Program-made: the position numbers and the translations under genes
Notes under the pieces: generated by a model
What the model was told of the DNA's origin: nothing
Databases searched by the model: none
Seen by the model: the letters and a program-made list of their open reading frames with translations, nothing else
In this document: positions 9,935 to 20,352 of the stretch, in pieces
Layout of the letters: each line of letters begins with the position of its first letter
Position numbering within the stretch: the first letter of the stretch is position 1
Assembly: GCA_025175895.1 (NCBI GenBank)
Contig: CM046003.1
Location: 49,842,335 to 49,906,334, forward strand
DNA: 64,000 bases
Reading direction: 5' to 3'
From: Wurfbainia villosa
Lineage: Eukaryota; Streptophyta; Magnoliopsida; Zingiberales; Zingiberaceae

Positions 9935-11853
9935 ATGTGTGACAGAGACATGGTTGCGACAAAAAGTGTCATACTAGATCACGTGAAGGGAGATAAGATG
10001 AATGGTAACAATTATGACATTTGGCACCAGAAGATTCAATTTATCTTTGAGGAACAAGAAATCGAGGAGGTTCTTAAGCACGAGATGGTGGACCTCAGGG
10101 AGGGTACCATAGTTCAAGTGAGACGAGGCTAGGAGGTATATCGCACTTAGAAAAAGAAGATGGACAAGCTAGGGTAATTCTTCTTAGTAGCATGCACAAT
10201 GAGCTAATCCTGATTTATGAGCAGTATTCTACAGTGATGTATGTCTGGCATGCTCTTAAAGAGTATTATGGTGTCCCATCAACTCCTAAGTTAAGGATAC
10301 TGACCTATAAATTTATAACTTATAAGAAGAGACCCGATCATACTATGAAACAATATTTTAATGCATATATCGAGTATGATTACTTCTCTAAAGAATATGG
10401 GGAAGCTTATGTCGAATGAGCTTCAAGTACTGGGAGTGATCCAACCATTGCCCGACTCCTGGGATATAGGAAAGACCTACCTCACATACACTGAAAGTAT
10501 CCGTACTTTCATGGATGTGAGTAGGCATTGTGAGCTCGAGGAGCACCAAGAGGTGACCAAGTCAACTTTAGGTTATGCTAATCTTGCAGAGTCGAGTAAG
10601 GGCACCCGGGGAACAAAGCGCAAGTGGCGCAAGCATGAAAAGAAGACTAAAGGTCCTAGCAAGAAGAATTCATTTGTCAAGACAAATGAGAAAGGATAGA
10701 AACATAAGAAGAAGGAGCTCGTAAAGAGTGAAGTCCAATACTACTTATGTGGTAAGCCTGGGCATTTCGTATGCGAATGTAACGAGCAAAAGATATATCC
10801 TTCTTCTTTACATGATTTAAGTTATGTGTCATCTAGTGTGATATTCGCTAACTCTTCTCCTCTGTGGATTGTAGACTCAGGAGCAATAGACCATGTAGCA
10901 CGTGATAGGAGTGCATACATAGAATTTCACCATTTAAGTCCACATGCGAGTAGGCTATATGTGGGAAATGTGGAGGTGAAAGGGATTAACACTTGCAAGT
11001 TGTTACTGCAAAGTAATCAAGTCCTATATCTTCATGATGTGTTGTATGCTCCAAAGGTTAGGCGGACTCTCATCTTTGTCCGATGTCTAGACCAGTTAAG
11101 ATATTATATTTCTATTAGAAACTCTAAAGTTTTCATCTCGTATGACAATACTTTAAAATGTTCTGGTATAGTCCATGAGAGGTTGTATGCACTGAATTTG
11201 ACTTCGTTTTCTAAGTTTTATCTTGCTTATCCTATTGCCATTGAATCTGATAGTGTAGCGGATGATGTGAATTATGGCATAGTAGACTTGCCTACATAAG
11301 GCAAGAGAAAATGAATCGATTAGCATCATATGGCATGTTAGGTCAGCTAACCAAGGTCGAGTTGGCCTTGTGTGAGTTTTGCCTAGCAGGAAAATCTACA
11401 AGAAAATCATTTGGGAAGGCAATAAGAGTCGCGACTCCATTACAGTTGGTTCATTCTGACATTTGTGGACCTATGAATGTGAGAGCCTGAAACGGAGCCA
11501 TATATTTCATTATGTTTATAGATGATTACATGTGTTTCGATTATATCTACCTGATCTCGCACAAGTCTGAGGAACTAGAGTGCTTTAGGAAGTTTATTAG
11601 AGAAGTTGAAAATCAGCTAGACTTGAGAGTGAAAACTCTCAGAACCGATCGGGGGCGAGTATCTATCTAAGCAATTCAAAGAGCTCTGTTTTGAAAAAGG
11701 CATTACAAGACAGCTAACTATTCTTACTACTTCTCAATAGAATGGAGTCATCAAGAGAAGGAATATAACTCTATTGGAGATTGTGAGGTCTATGATGACA
11801 CAAGCTAATTTACCTATCTCTCATTGGGGGATGTGTTATTGACTGGTGCCTAT
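9935..11853 (+). pseudogene. Ty1/copia gag-protease-integrase relic (family B), 3' truncated
   Basis: Gag opens at 9935 (HVKGDKMNGNNYDIWHQKIQ, the copia 'L-G-NY--W' region) and continues in shifted frames through 10699. A CCHC zinc knuckle follows near 10740 (CYLCGKPGHFVCEC). The protease lies at about 10860 (WIVDSGAIDHVA, with the DSGA active-site signature; the usual DSG-(T/S) motif is altered at most slightly). The pre-integrase HHCC-type region and integrase core follow at 11310-11850 (CEFCLAGKST, PLQLVHSDICGP, LRTDRG). There are at least four stops or frameshifts, including one just after LRTDRG. Reverse transcriptase and the 3' LTR are missing because the copy ends exactly where a family A LTR begins (11854). 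Confidence 0.85.
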
Positions 11854-13482
11854 TGTTGGTGCAATCGGCCCAGGTCACGATTGACCAGGACTCGAGTTTG
11901 ACTCGAGTGATGTTTTGATGTTTCGACAAAAACATATGACAATGTAATTGTCATGGGAAAGTCCAAGTCTTGTGTACTTGGCATGGAAAGTCCAAGTGGA
12001 ACACTTGGCATTTGGTAAAGTCCAAGTCTTGAGTACTTGGCATGAAAAGTCCAAGTGGGACACTTGGCACATGAAAAGTCCAAGCACATGGGTTGGCAAG
12101 GGAAAGTCCAAGCATGGTCTTGGCATTTGAGAAGTCCAACATGGGTTGGCAAGGGAAAAGTCCAAGCATGGGTCTTGGCAATGTAAAAGTCCAACATGGG
12201 TTGACAAGGGAAAGTCCAAGCATGGTCTTGGCATTTGAGAAGTCCAACATGGGTTGGCAAGGGAAAAGTCCAAGCATGGGTCTTGGCAATGTAAAAGTCC
12301 AACATGGGTTGACAAGGGAAAGTCCAAGCATGGTCTTGGCATTTGAGAAGTCCAAGAATGGGTCTTGGCAATGTAAAAGTCCAACATGGGTTGGCAAGGG
12401 AAAGTCCAAGCTTGAGTCTTGGCATGAGAAGTCCAAGGGGTTTGATATTGGCTGCGTAAAGTCCAAGCGGGAGTCTTGGCAGCATAAGTCCAATGGTTGG
12501 CGGCGTAAAGTCCAAGCGGAGTCTTGGCGGCGTAAGTCCAATGTGCCTTGGCGGTGTAGACACCGTTAGCATGACATAGCCGACGAAAGCACCTAGAGGC
12601 TAGCGCGATGGATGAACAAGTCATGGATGACTTGGAGGGATCTGAGAGGCGTGAGGCTGATGGAGGTGGCTAGAAGGCTTAGGTCTAGGCTAAGGGTGGT
12701 CTAGCAAGTATGGAGGCATCATACTTGGGTTAAAACCTCATTTTTGAGGTTGGCGGATCGGCCGCATTATGGTGAGTTCATTGCCGTGAGTCGACTTGAG
12801 TTATTGCCGATTTAAATGAAATGCTCTGCGATCATTTACTCATTAAGCGATCGGCCCGGGTGTCAGCCAACGATCGGCCCCGATCATTGCCGATCGCCAT
12901 TGTCTCATGACAACAGATGGCATCGATCGATTGGTGACTTATGGCGGATCGGGATGATGGCGAAATCCAGGTCGCGCGCAAGGATAAAAGGAGCTCGACG
13001 GGAGGGTTTTTGGCATCAGTTCTTAAGCGATTTCTTGGAAATTTTTAAGGCGATTTGCTGCTGCAAATCAGGGTCTTCAACCACGGTTCAAGCGATCAAC
13101 AAGCAAGTAATCCAAAGGCATTTGTAAAGTAGTTTTCTTTACTAGTTTTGCATTGTATTATTGTATTTTCTTGTATTCCTTTCGTTTATTGTTGTAAACG
13201 TTTGTACGAGGTTTCTCCGCCTCCGACTTATTGTCGAGAAGGAGTTTATTGATTAGTGATTGCATTGGCGTCGCTAGAGCTCGATCCGTGGAGTAGGAAC
13301 CGTGTGGTTCCGAACCACGTTAAATCTTCATGTTATTGTGTTTGTGATTGTGTTTCATTATTGTTATCATATATATATTCCGCTGTGCTAACGAAACTTG
13401 TAGACACGAACACGCGATCGAATTCCATCTACTAACGGTCAAACGCTATTCACCCCCCTCTAGCGGCGCCCAATTCCCAACA
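11854..13482 (+). repeat. Family A LTR (complete, 1629 bp), 5' LTR of element E
   Basis: It starts TGTTGGTGCAATCGG and ends ...CCCAATTCCCAACA, followed two bases later by a canonical primer site. Order inside: ACTCGAGTTTGACTCGAGT palindromes; AAGTCCAAG/CTTGG minisatellite (11945-12560); a conserved block with TAGGTCTAGGCTAAGGGTGG; a non-coding GC-rich block; then R/U5 with AGGTTTCTCCGCCTCC and a run ACCCCCCTCTAGC shortly before the 3' terminus. That C-run near the LTR end is reminiscent of Sirevirus-type copia LTRs (tentative). This is the best reference copy of the family A LTR in the window. Confidence 0.9.
11945..12560 (+). repeat. AAGTCCAAG...CTTGGCA minisatellite in family A LTR
   Basis: Units of about 28-33 bp built on GGAAAGTCCAAGCATGG plus TCTTGGCA repeat some 20 times. 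Part of the array is a higher-order repeat of about 117 bp (12110-12400). The unit lengths leave three minus frames and one or more plus frames free of stops, giving overlapping reading frames of up to 249 codons that are low-complexity and not genes. Homologous arrays are at 15655-15870, 16330-16565, 21430-21725, 22880-23150 and 23570-23940. Confidence 0.9.
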
Positions 13483-13484
13483 AG

Positions 13485-13496
13485 TGGTATCAGAGC
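13485..13496 (+). other. Primer binding site (tRNA-iMet), element E
   Basis: TGGTATCAGAGC is an exact match to the plant copia primer site complementary to the 3' end of initiator tRNA-Met. It is two bases after the LTR end. Confidence 0.95.
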
Positions 13497-13548
13497 CCGG
13501 AGCTCTTCTACGGATTAACAACCCGGAGTCAAGACGCTAGAGGAAAAG

Positions 13549-15252
13549 ATGGAAATCCAAGAACATTTGGGATGGGATATCAACACACCTATCCCCTATA
13601 CCTTCTATGGACAAGAAGGGTTTAAGCAATGGAAGTCAAGAATTGAAGACTTCCTAATGATGAGGGACTTCGAAGAATGGTCTATCTTGATGGAGGGTTT
13701 TAGCTATCCAATAGGACCAAAGGGAGGGTTCCTCAAGAAGAAGAAGTGGAGTGAAGATCAACTCCAAGCCTTCGAGAAAAACAAGAAGGTAATCAAATTC
13801 ATTTTTGATTTAATTCCTAATGACCTCTTGTGTAGCCTAGGTGACTATGTGGATGCCAAGGAGCTATGGAGCGATTTGGCCAAGCTTCATGAAAATCCAT
13901 CTTCAATCCAAGAAGAAGAAGAAGAAGAGTGCTCACCCTCTCAAGCTCAAGCAAGCACATCCCCATCTAAAGAGCTTGAGGAGTCAGAAGTTGATAGGGA
14001 GTCGACTTCCGGATCGGAGAAAGAAGATGTGGAAGAGGTGGAAGAAGCATCCACCTCAAGGATTGAGGGGGAGGAGAGAACTTCCATACCGGAGCCGGAA
14101 CAAATTCAAGAAGAAGTCTCAACCTCCGGGAGGAATGAAGAATCCACTCCAATCACCACATCCACCATAGGTAACTCAAACATATCAATTTGTAATAAAA
14201 ATCATATCATATGTTTTGAGTGTAGAGAAGCCGGGCACTACAAGAGCAAGTGCCCAAAGAAGGTTAGGAAAGCTCCACCAGCACCAAAAGTCAAGGATGC
14301 CGATGCCCCAAGTCAAAAGAGCAAGGAGCATATCATATGCTTCAAGTGCAACTCAAAGGGGCATTCAGAGTCAATGTCCTAGGGGAGCAAAAGACCCCAA
14401 GAAGGAGCTATACATGTAGGGGGAGCCTCCAAGGCAAACCCTAAGGTATATTTCAATAATGCACCTTCTAGATTTAATAGTCAAAAGCATGCTAGGAATT
14501 TTAATTCCCTTGCAATTCATAAAGAGCATGCTAGAAGTAAAGAATTTTGCTTAGGTGCTAAAAATGTTTACCTTAGGAGTAAGGAGAAATTTGGGACTAA
14601 TGTCCCTAAAAATATTTTACCTAAGGAATCAATTAGGAAAATAGGAGAACATCTAGATCTAAATCCTAAATGGACTAGGCATATGCCTAGAAAGTCTCAT
14701 GCCCATGGTTTAAATCAAAATTCTAAAATTGGGAAATTAGAATTAGAGAATCAAGTCTTGAGGTCAAGGCTTGAAAAACTTGAAAAGACCCTAAATAAGA
14801 TACAAAATCAATTGAAAGGGTCTAGTGGTCAAAATCAAGGGTCCAAAAGTCAAAGTCAACACCTAGGACCTAAGAGTCAAAAGTCAACAAAGGGCAAGCA
14901 AGGTTTGGGTCACAAACCTAAGCCTAAAGTGGCTTATCATAGTGTCCCATTTGACTATGGAACACAAACTAGGTCTAGGAAGACCAAGGTCAATAGGGAA
15001 GTCATCCCTAAGGTTGACCAAAGGTTGTGCCTAGTGGCTAGGGTTTCTAGGAAACCTAGGGTGGCCACTAAGAAGGTTGCAAGGGGAGTTACCCCTAGAG
15101 TCAACCTAGGTAAGACCCAAATGACCAAGGCTAACAAGCCTAGGAGGGTCATTAGGAAGGTATCTAGGGAGGTTATCCCTAAGGAATACCTAATTAACCC
15201 TAGGAGCTCAAATCGATTTTGGGTTCCTAAGAGCGTGATTGATTCACGCTAG
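13549..15252 (+). pseudogene. Family A gag gene, frameshifted (element E)
   Basis: The start ATG is 52 bp after the primer site. The N-terminal part is copia Gag-like (GWDINTPIPYTFYGQEGF, W-rich, then an acidic Ser/Glu-rich linker at residues about 120-205). Then comes a CCHC knuckle CFECREAGHYKSKC and a second knuckle beginning CFKCNSKGH. About 2 nt are missing inside the second knuckle compared with the other copy (18599-20284), so the frame ends at 14382. The ancestral frame resumes near 14425 and runs to the stop at 15252. The C-terminal part holds a predicted coiled coil (LELENQVLRSRLEKLEKTL, 14730-14800) and a very basic Lys/Arg/Val-rich tail ending SNRFWVPKSVIDSR. No protease, integrase or reverse transcriptase follows. 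Confidence 0.85.
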
Positions 15253-15576
15253 ATGGGTTTAGGGTGTGCCAACCTTGATTGGATGGGTAGTTAACTCAAC
15301 CATGGTAAAGGTGGCACTTTAGGATATTTTCAAGGTTATGGTTACCTTGGAAATAGATTTGAATCAATATCCTAAAAGATTTTAGGATGTGTCAATGCAC
15401 TTTTGAAATTAAGAAAAATCAATTAAATTGGCACAATTTAGGTTTAGAGGTTAGTGTGCCATTTTGGGTTTTTGGCACACTAGGGAGATTAGGTTAATAT
15501 GGCAAAATATGATTAATCCCAACAAATGGCAATTAATATTAAAATTTAGGTATTATTATACCTATATATTTCATGT
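15253..15576 (+). other. Non-coding interior of element E
   Basis: This AT-rich sequence is colinear with the reverse complement of about 18300-18598 in the minus-strand copy (element C). Homology stops abruptly at about 15576, where an inverted LTR piece begins. The remaining 1.5 kb of interior and the polypurine tract present in element C are absent here. Confidence 0.75.
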
Positions 15577-15960
15577 TCATCCATCGCGCTAGCCTTCAGG
15601 TGCTTCCATCGGCTATGTCATGCTAACGGTGTCTACACCGCCAAGGCACATTAGACTTACGCCGCCAAGACTCCCGCTTGGACTTTACGCCGCCAATACC
15701 AAACCCCTTGGACTTCTCAAGTGCCAAGACTCAAGCTTGGACTTTCCCTTGCCAACCCATGTTGAACTTTCCATGTCAAGTACCCATGACTTAGACTTTC
15801 CTTGCCAAGACTCATGCTTGGACTTTTCCCAAATGCCAAGTGTCCACTTGGACTTTCCCATGACAATCACATTGTCATATGTTTTTGTCGAAACATCAAA
15901 ACATCACTCGAGTCAAACTCGAGTCCTGGTCAATCGTGACCTGGGCCGATTGCACCAACA
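15577..15960 (-). repeat. Inverted 5' part of a family A LTR at the end of element E
   Basis: In reverse complement it begins TGTTGGTGCAATCGGCCC and follows the LTR at 11854 through the palindromes, a shortened CTTGG array (15655-15870) and the block with TAGCGCGATGGATGAAC. It is closer to the 11854 LTR than to its right-hand neighbours, including the shared TAGCGCGATGG variant. It therefore forms, with 11854-12640, a large imperfect inverted repeat around the gag gene. Its right end abuts, without a gap, the middle of another LTR. Confidence 0.85.
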
Positions 15961-16765
15961 GAACCTTCTGTGGTCGCGACATCGACCATCAGTCGACTGC
16001 CAGCCTATAGCAGTTGACTGCTCAGGACATCAATCAACTGCTCAATTCTAGCAATCGACTACCAGGCCATTTCCCTGCAGTCGACTCCCATCGGTCGACT
16101 GATAACCTCATCCATGAGGTTTTAACCCCAAGTATGATGCCCTCATACTTGCTAGACCACCCTTAGCCTAGACCTAAGCCTTCTAGCCGCCTCCGTCAGC
16201 CTCACGCTTATCGGATCCCTCCAAGTCATTCATGACTTGTCCATCCATACGCTAGCCTTTAGGTGCTTCCATCGGCTATTGTCATGTTAAGCTGGTCTAT
16301 ACCGCCAAGACACATTGGGCTTACGCTGCCAAGACTCCGCTTGGACTTTACGCCGCCAACCATTGGATTTATGATGCCAAGACTCCACCCTTGAACTTTA
16401 TGCCGCCAATATTATCCCTTGGACTTTTTCTTGCCAACCCATGTTGGACTTTCCATTTGCCAAGACTCAAGCTTGGATATTCCCTTGCCAAGACCCATGC
16501 TTGGACTTTCCTTGCCAACCCATGTTGGACTTTCCCTTGCCAAGACCCATGCTTGGACTTTCCATCATATAGTCAACCCCATGTCAACCATATAGTCAAA
16601 CAATGGTCAAACCATCGTCAAATATCAAAATACTACTTGAGTCAAACTCGAGTCCGGTCAATCATGATTTGGGTCGATTGCACCAATAATCTCCCCAAAA
16701 CATTGTCAAACATTAAAATACTACTCGAGTCTGGTCAATCGTGACCTGGGTCGATTGCACCTACA
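15961..16765 (-). repeat. 3' LTR of element C, truncated (805 of about 1557 bp)
   Basis: On the minus strand it starts TGTAGGTGCAATCG at 16765, next to a polypurine tract, and follows the element's own 5' LTR (21909 downward). Shared features are the duplicated end region with GTCAAACATCAAAATACTAC, the CTTGGACTTTCC array (16330-16565) and CAGTCGACTG units (15985-16100). It stops at 15961 inside the sequence GAACCTTCTGTGGTCGCGAC. Confidence 0.85.
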
Positions 16766-16780
16766 ATCTTCCCCTTTTTG
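16766..16780 (-). other. Polypurine tract of element C
   Basis: On the minus strand CAAAAAGGGGAAGAT directly precedes the TG of the 3' LTR, the standard position of the plus-strand priming site. Confidence 0.85.
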
Positions 16781-18598
16781 ATGTTTGACAAAAACCAAAC
16801 ACCTTTGAGTTAGGCCACCCAACTCAAATCTCCTTACCAATTGTCCCAAGTTGGTAATCCCATAAATTCTCCCCCTTTTTGACATACATCAAAAGGTTCT
16901 TCTCAAGGAGATCAATGTCTCATATCCCAATGAGATCTTACAATCTCCCCCTTGGTCCAATAATATCTAGGATGTCTTCACTCTTCCTAGTGATAAGTCT
17001 CATATCACTCAAGATAGGCTTCCTATAAACTCTCTCAATTTCCAAATTGGGCAATAAACTCTCCCATTTTTCCCCCTCATGAGGAAGAACACATTCATCA
17101 TCTCATGATGGATACCTCCCCCTAAAGGCTTGCTCCCCCTTGACCATTGTACCAACAATGTTCTTGGAGAATTCCTAAGCCTATAGGAATACTAAACCAT
17201 CAAAATTAAGGGCAAAAGTTCAAACATGAACTCTCACACACCTTAAAATTGATACACACTCTAAACAACTCTCCTAATCCATATCCAATGGATTTTTACC
17301 CTTTGTAATGCTTTCCAAAGCATATCCTAGGGTTATGAGTAGTTAGGATAGCCTAACCTAGCTAAAATATGGGCTAAACATCCTTGTTTACCCAAAATCA
17401 GCTCTGGCAGTCGACTCTTATAGTCATCAGTCGACTATCATATGCATCAGTCGACTGCCATCAAACAACAGTCGACTGATATCTGCAAAATGCAGAAATC
17501 AGAAATAGAAAATGAATTTCAAAATTTCACAAGTAATTATACATAATACGAAAAATTACAAAAATTCATATGTATAATACTTATGACAAATATAATGGGT
17601 GAAAAATATTTGAAAATTAATATACCCATTAAATAATGAGAATGACACAAAGTTTAAAACCATTGAAAAGTTCAATGTTTTGGCCCTTCTTTATATCAAC
17701 TCCATCAATGGTGTTTCCTATCAAAAGATAGACTTCACCAAGGTTTTCTAAAATGATTTTAAAATATTTTTGAAAACCTATATTGGATCATGATCAATGG
17801 GCTCAATGCACATGACTTGTACATTAGCTTTCCCCATGATCCACTCATAAATAAGATGAGTTTGAGTTCATCTAGATACAAAAATTATGCACCTTGAACT
17901 TAACTCATTTCCTAGCATCTCACATATGTCTAAGGTGTGTGAAAACATATACAAGTCAATTTGATGTGAGATGTGGGTTTTGGTTCATCCTAATCTAAGG
18001 CCTCATGCATTCTCTAAGGCAACACTACTTGATTCTCTTATACATGGGACTTCAAATCATACCAATTTTCCTTAAATCAATTTTAATTGATGCATGAATG
18101 ATCATGGCATAAAAGTAACATAAATAAGCATGGACAATGATCATGATGTCATAACATATGATTAAATCTAAATACACATGACATAAAATAGTCATAAGCA
18201 TAATCATGACATTTTATATGATTGAAAAGATATATGATGTCATGACATGTCATATGGCAAATCAAGCATGGCAAATAAAATATAAAGGCGTATAATACCT
18301 AAATTTTAGCGTTAATTGTCATTTGTTAAAATTAAACCCATTTTGTCATATTATCACTAATTCCCAAAGTGTGCCAAAAACCCAAAATGGCACACTATGA
18401 CCTCAAAACCTATTTTGTGTCAATTTGATCAATTTATCATAATTCTCAAATGACATTGGCACATCCTAAAATCTTTTAGGATTTAAAAATCAAACCTATT
18501 TCTAAGGTATCCATAACCTTGAAAATGACCTAGAGTGTCACCTTTACCATAGTTAGGTTAACAACCCATCCATTTAAAGTTGGCACAACCTAACCCAT
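16781..18598 (-). other. Non-coding interior of element C (no pol)
   Basis: This is 1.8 kb between the gag stop and the polypurine tract. It is AT-rich, with C-rich patches (runs such as CTCCCCCTT at 16870-17130) and a few CAGTCGACTG units (17400-17480). No protease, integrase, reverse transcriptase or RNase H motif is visible in any frame. Presence of both LTRs, primer site, polypurine tract and gag but no pol makes this a non-autonomous element by structure and not through obvious decay of pol. Confidence 0.75.
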
Positions 18599-20284
18599 TT
18601 AGCGTGAATCTATCACGCTCCTAGGAATCCAAAACCTATTTGAGCTCCTTGGATTTACTAGGTATTCCTTAGGGATAACTTCCCTAGATACCCTCCTAAT
18701 GACCCTTCTAGGCTTGGTAGCTTTGATCATTTGGGTATTGCCTAGATTAACTCTAGGGGTGACTCCCCTTGTAACCTTCTTAGTGGCTTCCCTAGGTTTC
18801 TTCGAAACCCTAGCCACTAGGCACTTGCCTTGGTTAACCTTAGGGATGACTTCCCTATTAACCTTGATCTTCCTAGACCTAGGTTGTGTTCTATAATCAA
18901 ATGGAACACTATAGTAGGTCTCCTTAGGCTTAGATTTGTGACCCAAACCTTGCTTGCCCTTGGATGATTCTTGTTTCCTAGGCCTTAGATTTTGACCATT
19001 TAACCCTTGCATTTGATTTTGCATAATCTTAAGGGTCTTTTCTAATTTCTCAAGCCTTGACCTCAAGGCTTGGTTCTCTAATTCTAATTTCTCTAATTTG
19101 GTGGGCCCATTGTTTATTTGATCATTTTTGCTCTTCCTAGGCATATGTCTAGATTTCTTGGAGTTAAGACCTAGATGGTCTTCTATTTTCCTAATACTTG
19201 CCTTAGGAAAAAATTTCTTAGGGGCATTAGTCTCAAATTTCTCCTTATTCCTAACATGGCAAGACTTTGCACCTAAGCAATAAAGTTTACTATTTCTAGC
19301 ATTCTCTTTATGATAAATGGCAAGATTACTTCTAGCATGCTTATAAACATTAAAACACGAAGGTGCATTATTGAAATATACTTTAGGGTTTGCCTTAGAG
19401 GCTCCCCCTACATATGATGCTCCCTCTTGAGTCTTCTTCTTCCCCCTAGGGCATTGACTCCTATAATGCTCTCTTTGGTGGCACTTGAAGCACACCACAT
19501 GTTTCTTGATCTTAATGGTTGTGGGACCGGCATCCTTGGCCTTTTCTTGAGATTTTGGTGCCGGTTGACTTTTCTTGATTTTCTTGGGGCACTTGCTCTT
19601 ATAGTGTCCATATTCCCTACACTAAAACAATATGATATGATTTTTATTTTTGATTAAAATGCTTGAGTTACCTAGAGTGGTTGTAGAGGCCTCTTGAGCT
19701 TGTTCATCACTTCTCCCGGAGGTAGAAGCTTCCTCTTGCTCTTGCCCTTGCTCTGGCACTCTAATCTCCTCCCCTTCAATCCTAGAGGTGGAGGCTTCCT
19801 CCAATTCTTCTTCTTCCACCGATCCAGAAGTTGACTCCTTCTCAACCTCCGACTCCTCACTTTCTTGTGAGGATGAACTTGCTACTTCGATCTCCTCCGA
19901 TTGAGTCGATGAGCATTCCTCTTCTTCCTCTTCTTCTTGAACCGGTGATGAGTTTTCATGAAACTTTATCAATTTGCTCCAAAGCTCCTTGGCATCTCGA
20001 TATTCACCTAGTCTAGATAAAATATCATTAGGTATCAAATCTTCTAAAATTTTTGTTACCTTAACTTCGGTCTTGAACTTTAGATGTTGCTCTTGGGTCC
20101 ACTTCTTCAATTTTAGGACATCTCCCCTCTTATCCTTAGGGGGTTCAAAATCTTCCATGATGATGAACCAATCTTCTATGTCCATCATCAAGAATGTCTC
20201 CATTCTCGCCCTCCATGCCAGAAAATCTTCTTGGTTGTATGGTGGAGGTGTGTTGATGTCCCATCCTAATTTTTCAAACTCCAT
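18599..20284 (-). pseudogene. Family A gag gene with one nonsense codon (element C)
   Basis: The start at 20284 lies 55 bp after the primer site. Residues 1-220 are the N-terminal copia Gag-like part (GWDINTPPPY, W-rich, then acidic Glu/Ser linker). The frame then meets a TAG at 19619-19621 where the sister copy reads GAG (the Glu of CFEC), just inside the first zinc knuckle. The same reading frame continues without further stops through knuckle 1 (CREYGHYKSKC), knuckle 2 (CFKCHQREHYRSQC, where the usual Gly before His is replaced), the coiled coil (LELENQALRSRLEKLEKTL) and the basic tail to the TAG/TGA region at 18599. Apart from the single stop, the gene is full length, about 560 codons. 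Confidence 0.85.
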
Positions 20285-20338
20285 CTTCTTGTCCCTCTAG
20301 CGTGCTCCCTTAGTTGTTAAACCTTGAAGAGCGGCCTC

Positions 20339-20350
20339 GCTCAGATATCA
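20339..20350 (-). other. Primer binding site of element C
   Basis: On the minus strand TGATATCTGAGC, two changes from TGGTATCAGAGC, lies two bases from the end of the 5' LTR. Confidence 0.8.
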
Positions 20351-20352
20351 CT

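Noticed and set aside
11945..12560. CRISPR-like spacing of direct repeats
   Set aside because: Units are irregular tandem repeats without unique spacers, inside a plant LTR.
11850..12624. Overlapping long open frames (196-249 codons) on the minus strand
   Set aside because: They are products of the CTTGGACTTTCC minisatellite: several frames are open at once, the translations are the same repeat in different frames, and no domain is present.
13485..13496. Possible tRNA fragment
   Set aside because: Only the 12-nt complement of the tRNA-iMet 3' end is present: a primer binding site. No cloverleaf surrounds it.
15620..16744. Open frames of 117-143 codons in LTRs of elements E and C
   Set aside because: Same minisatellite translation as above; they lie wholly inside LTR sequence.
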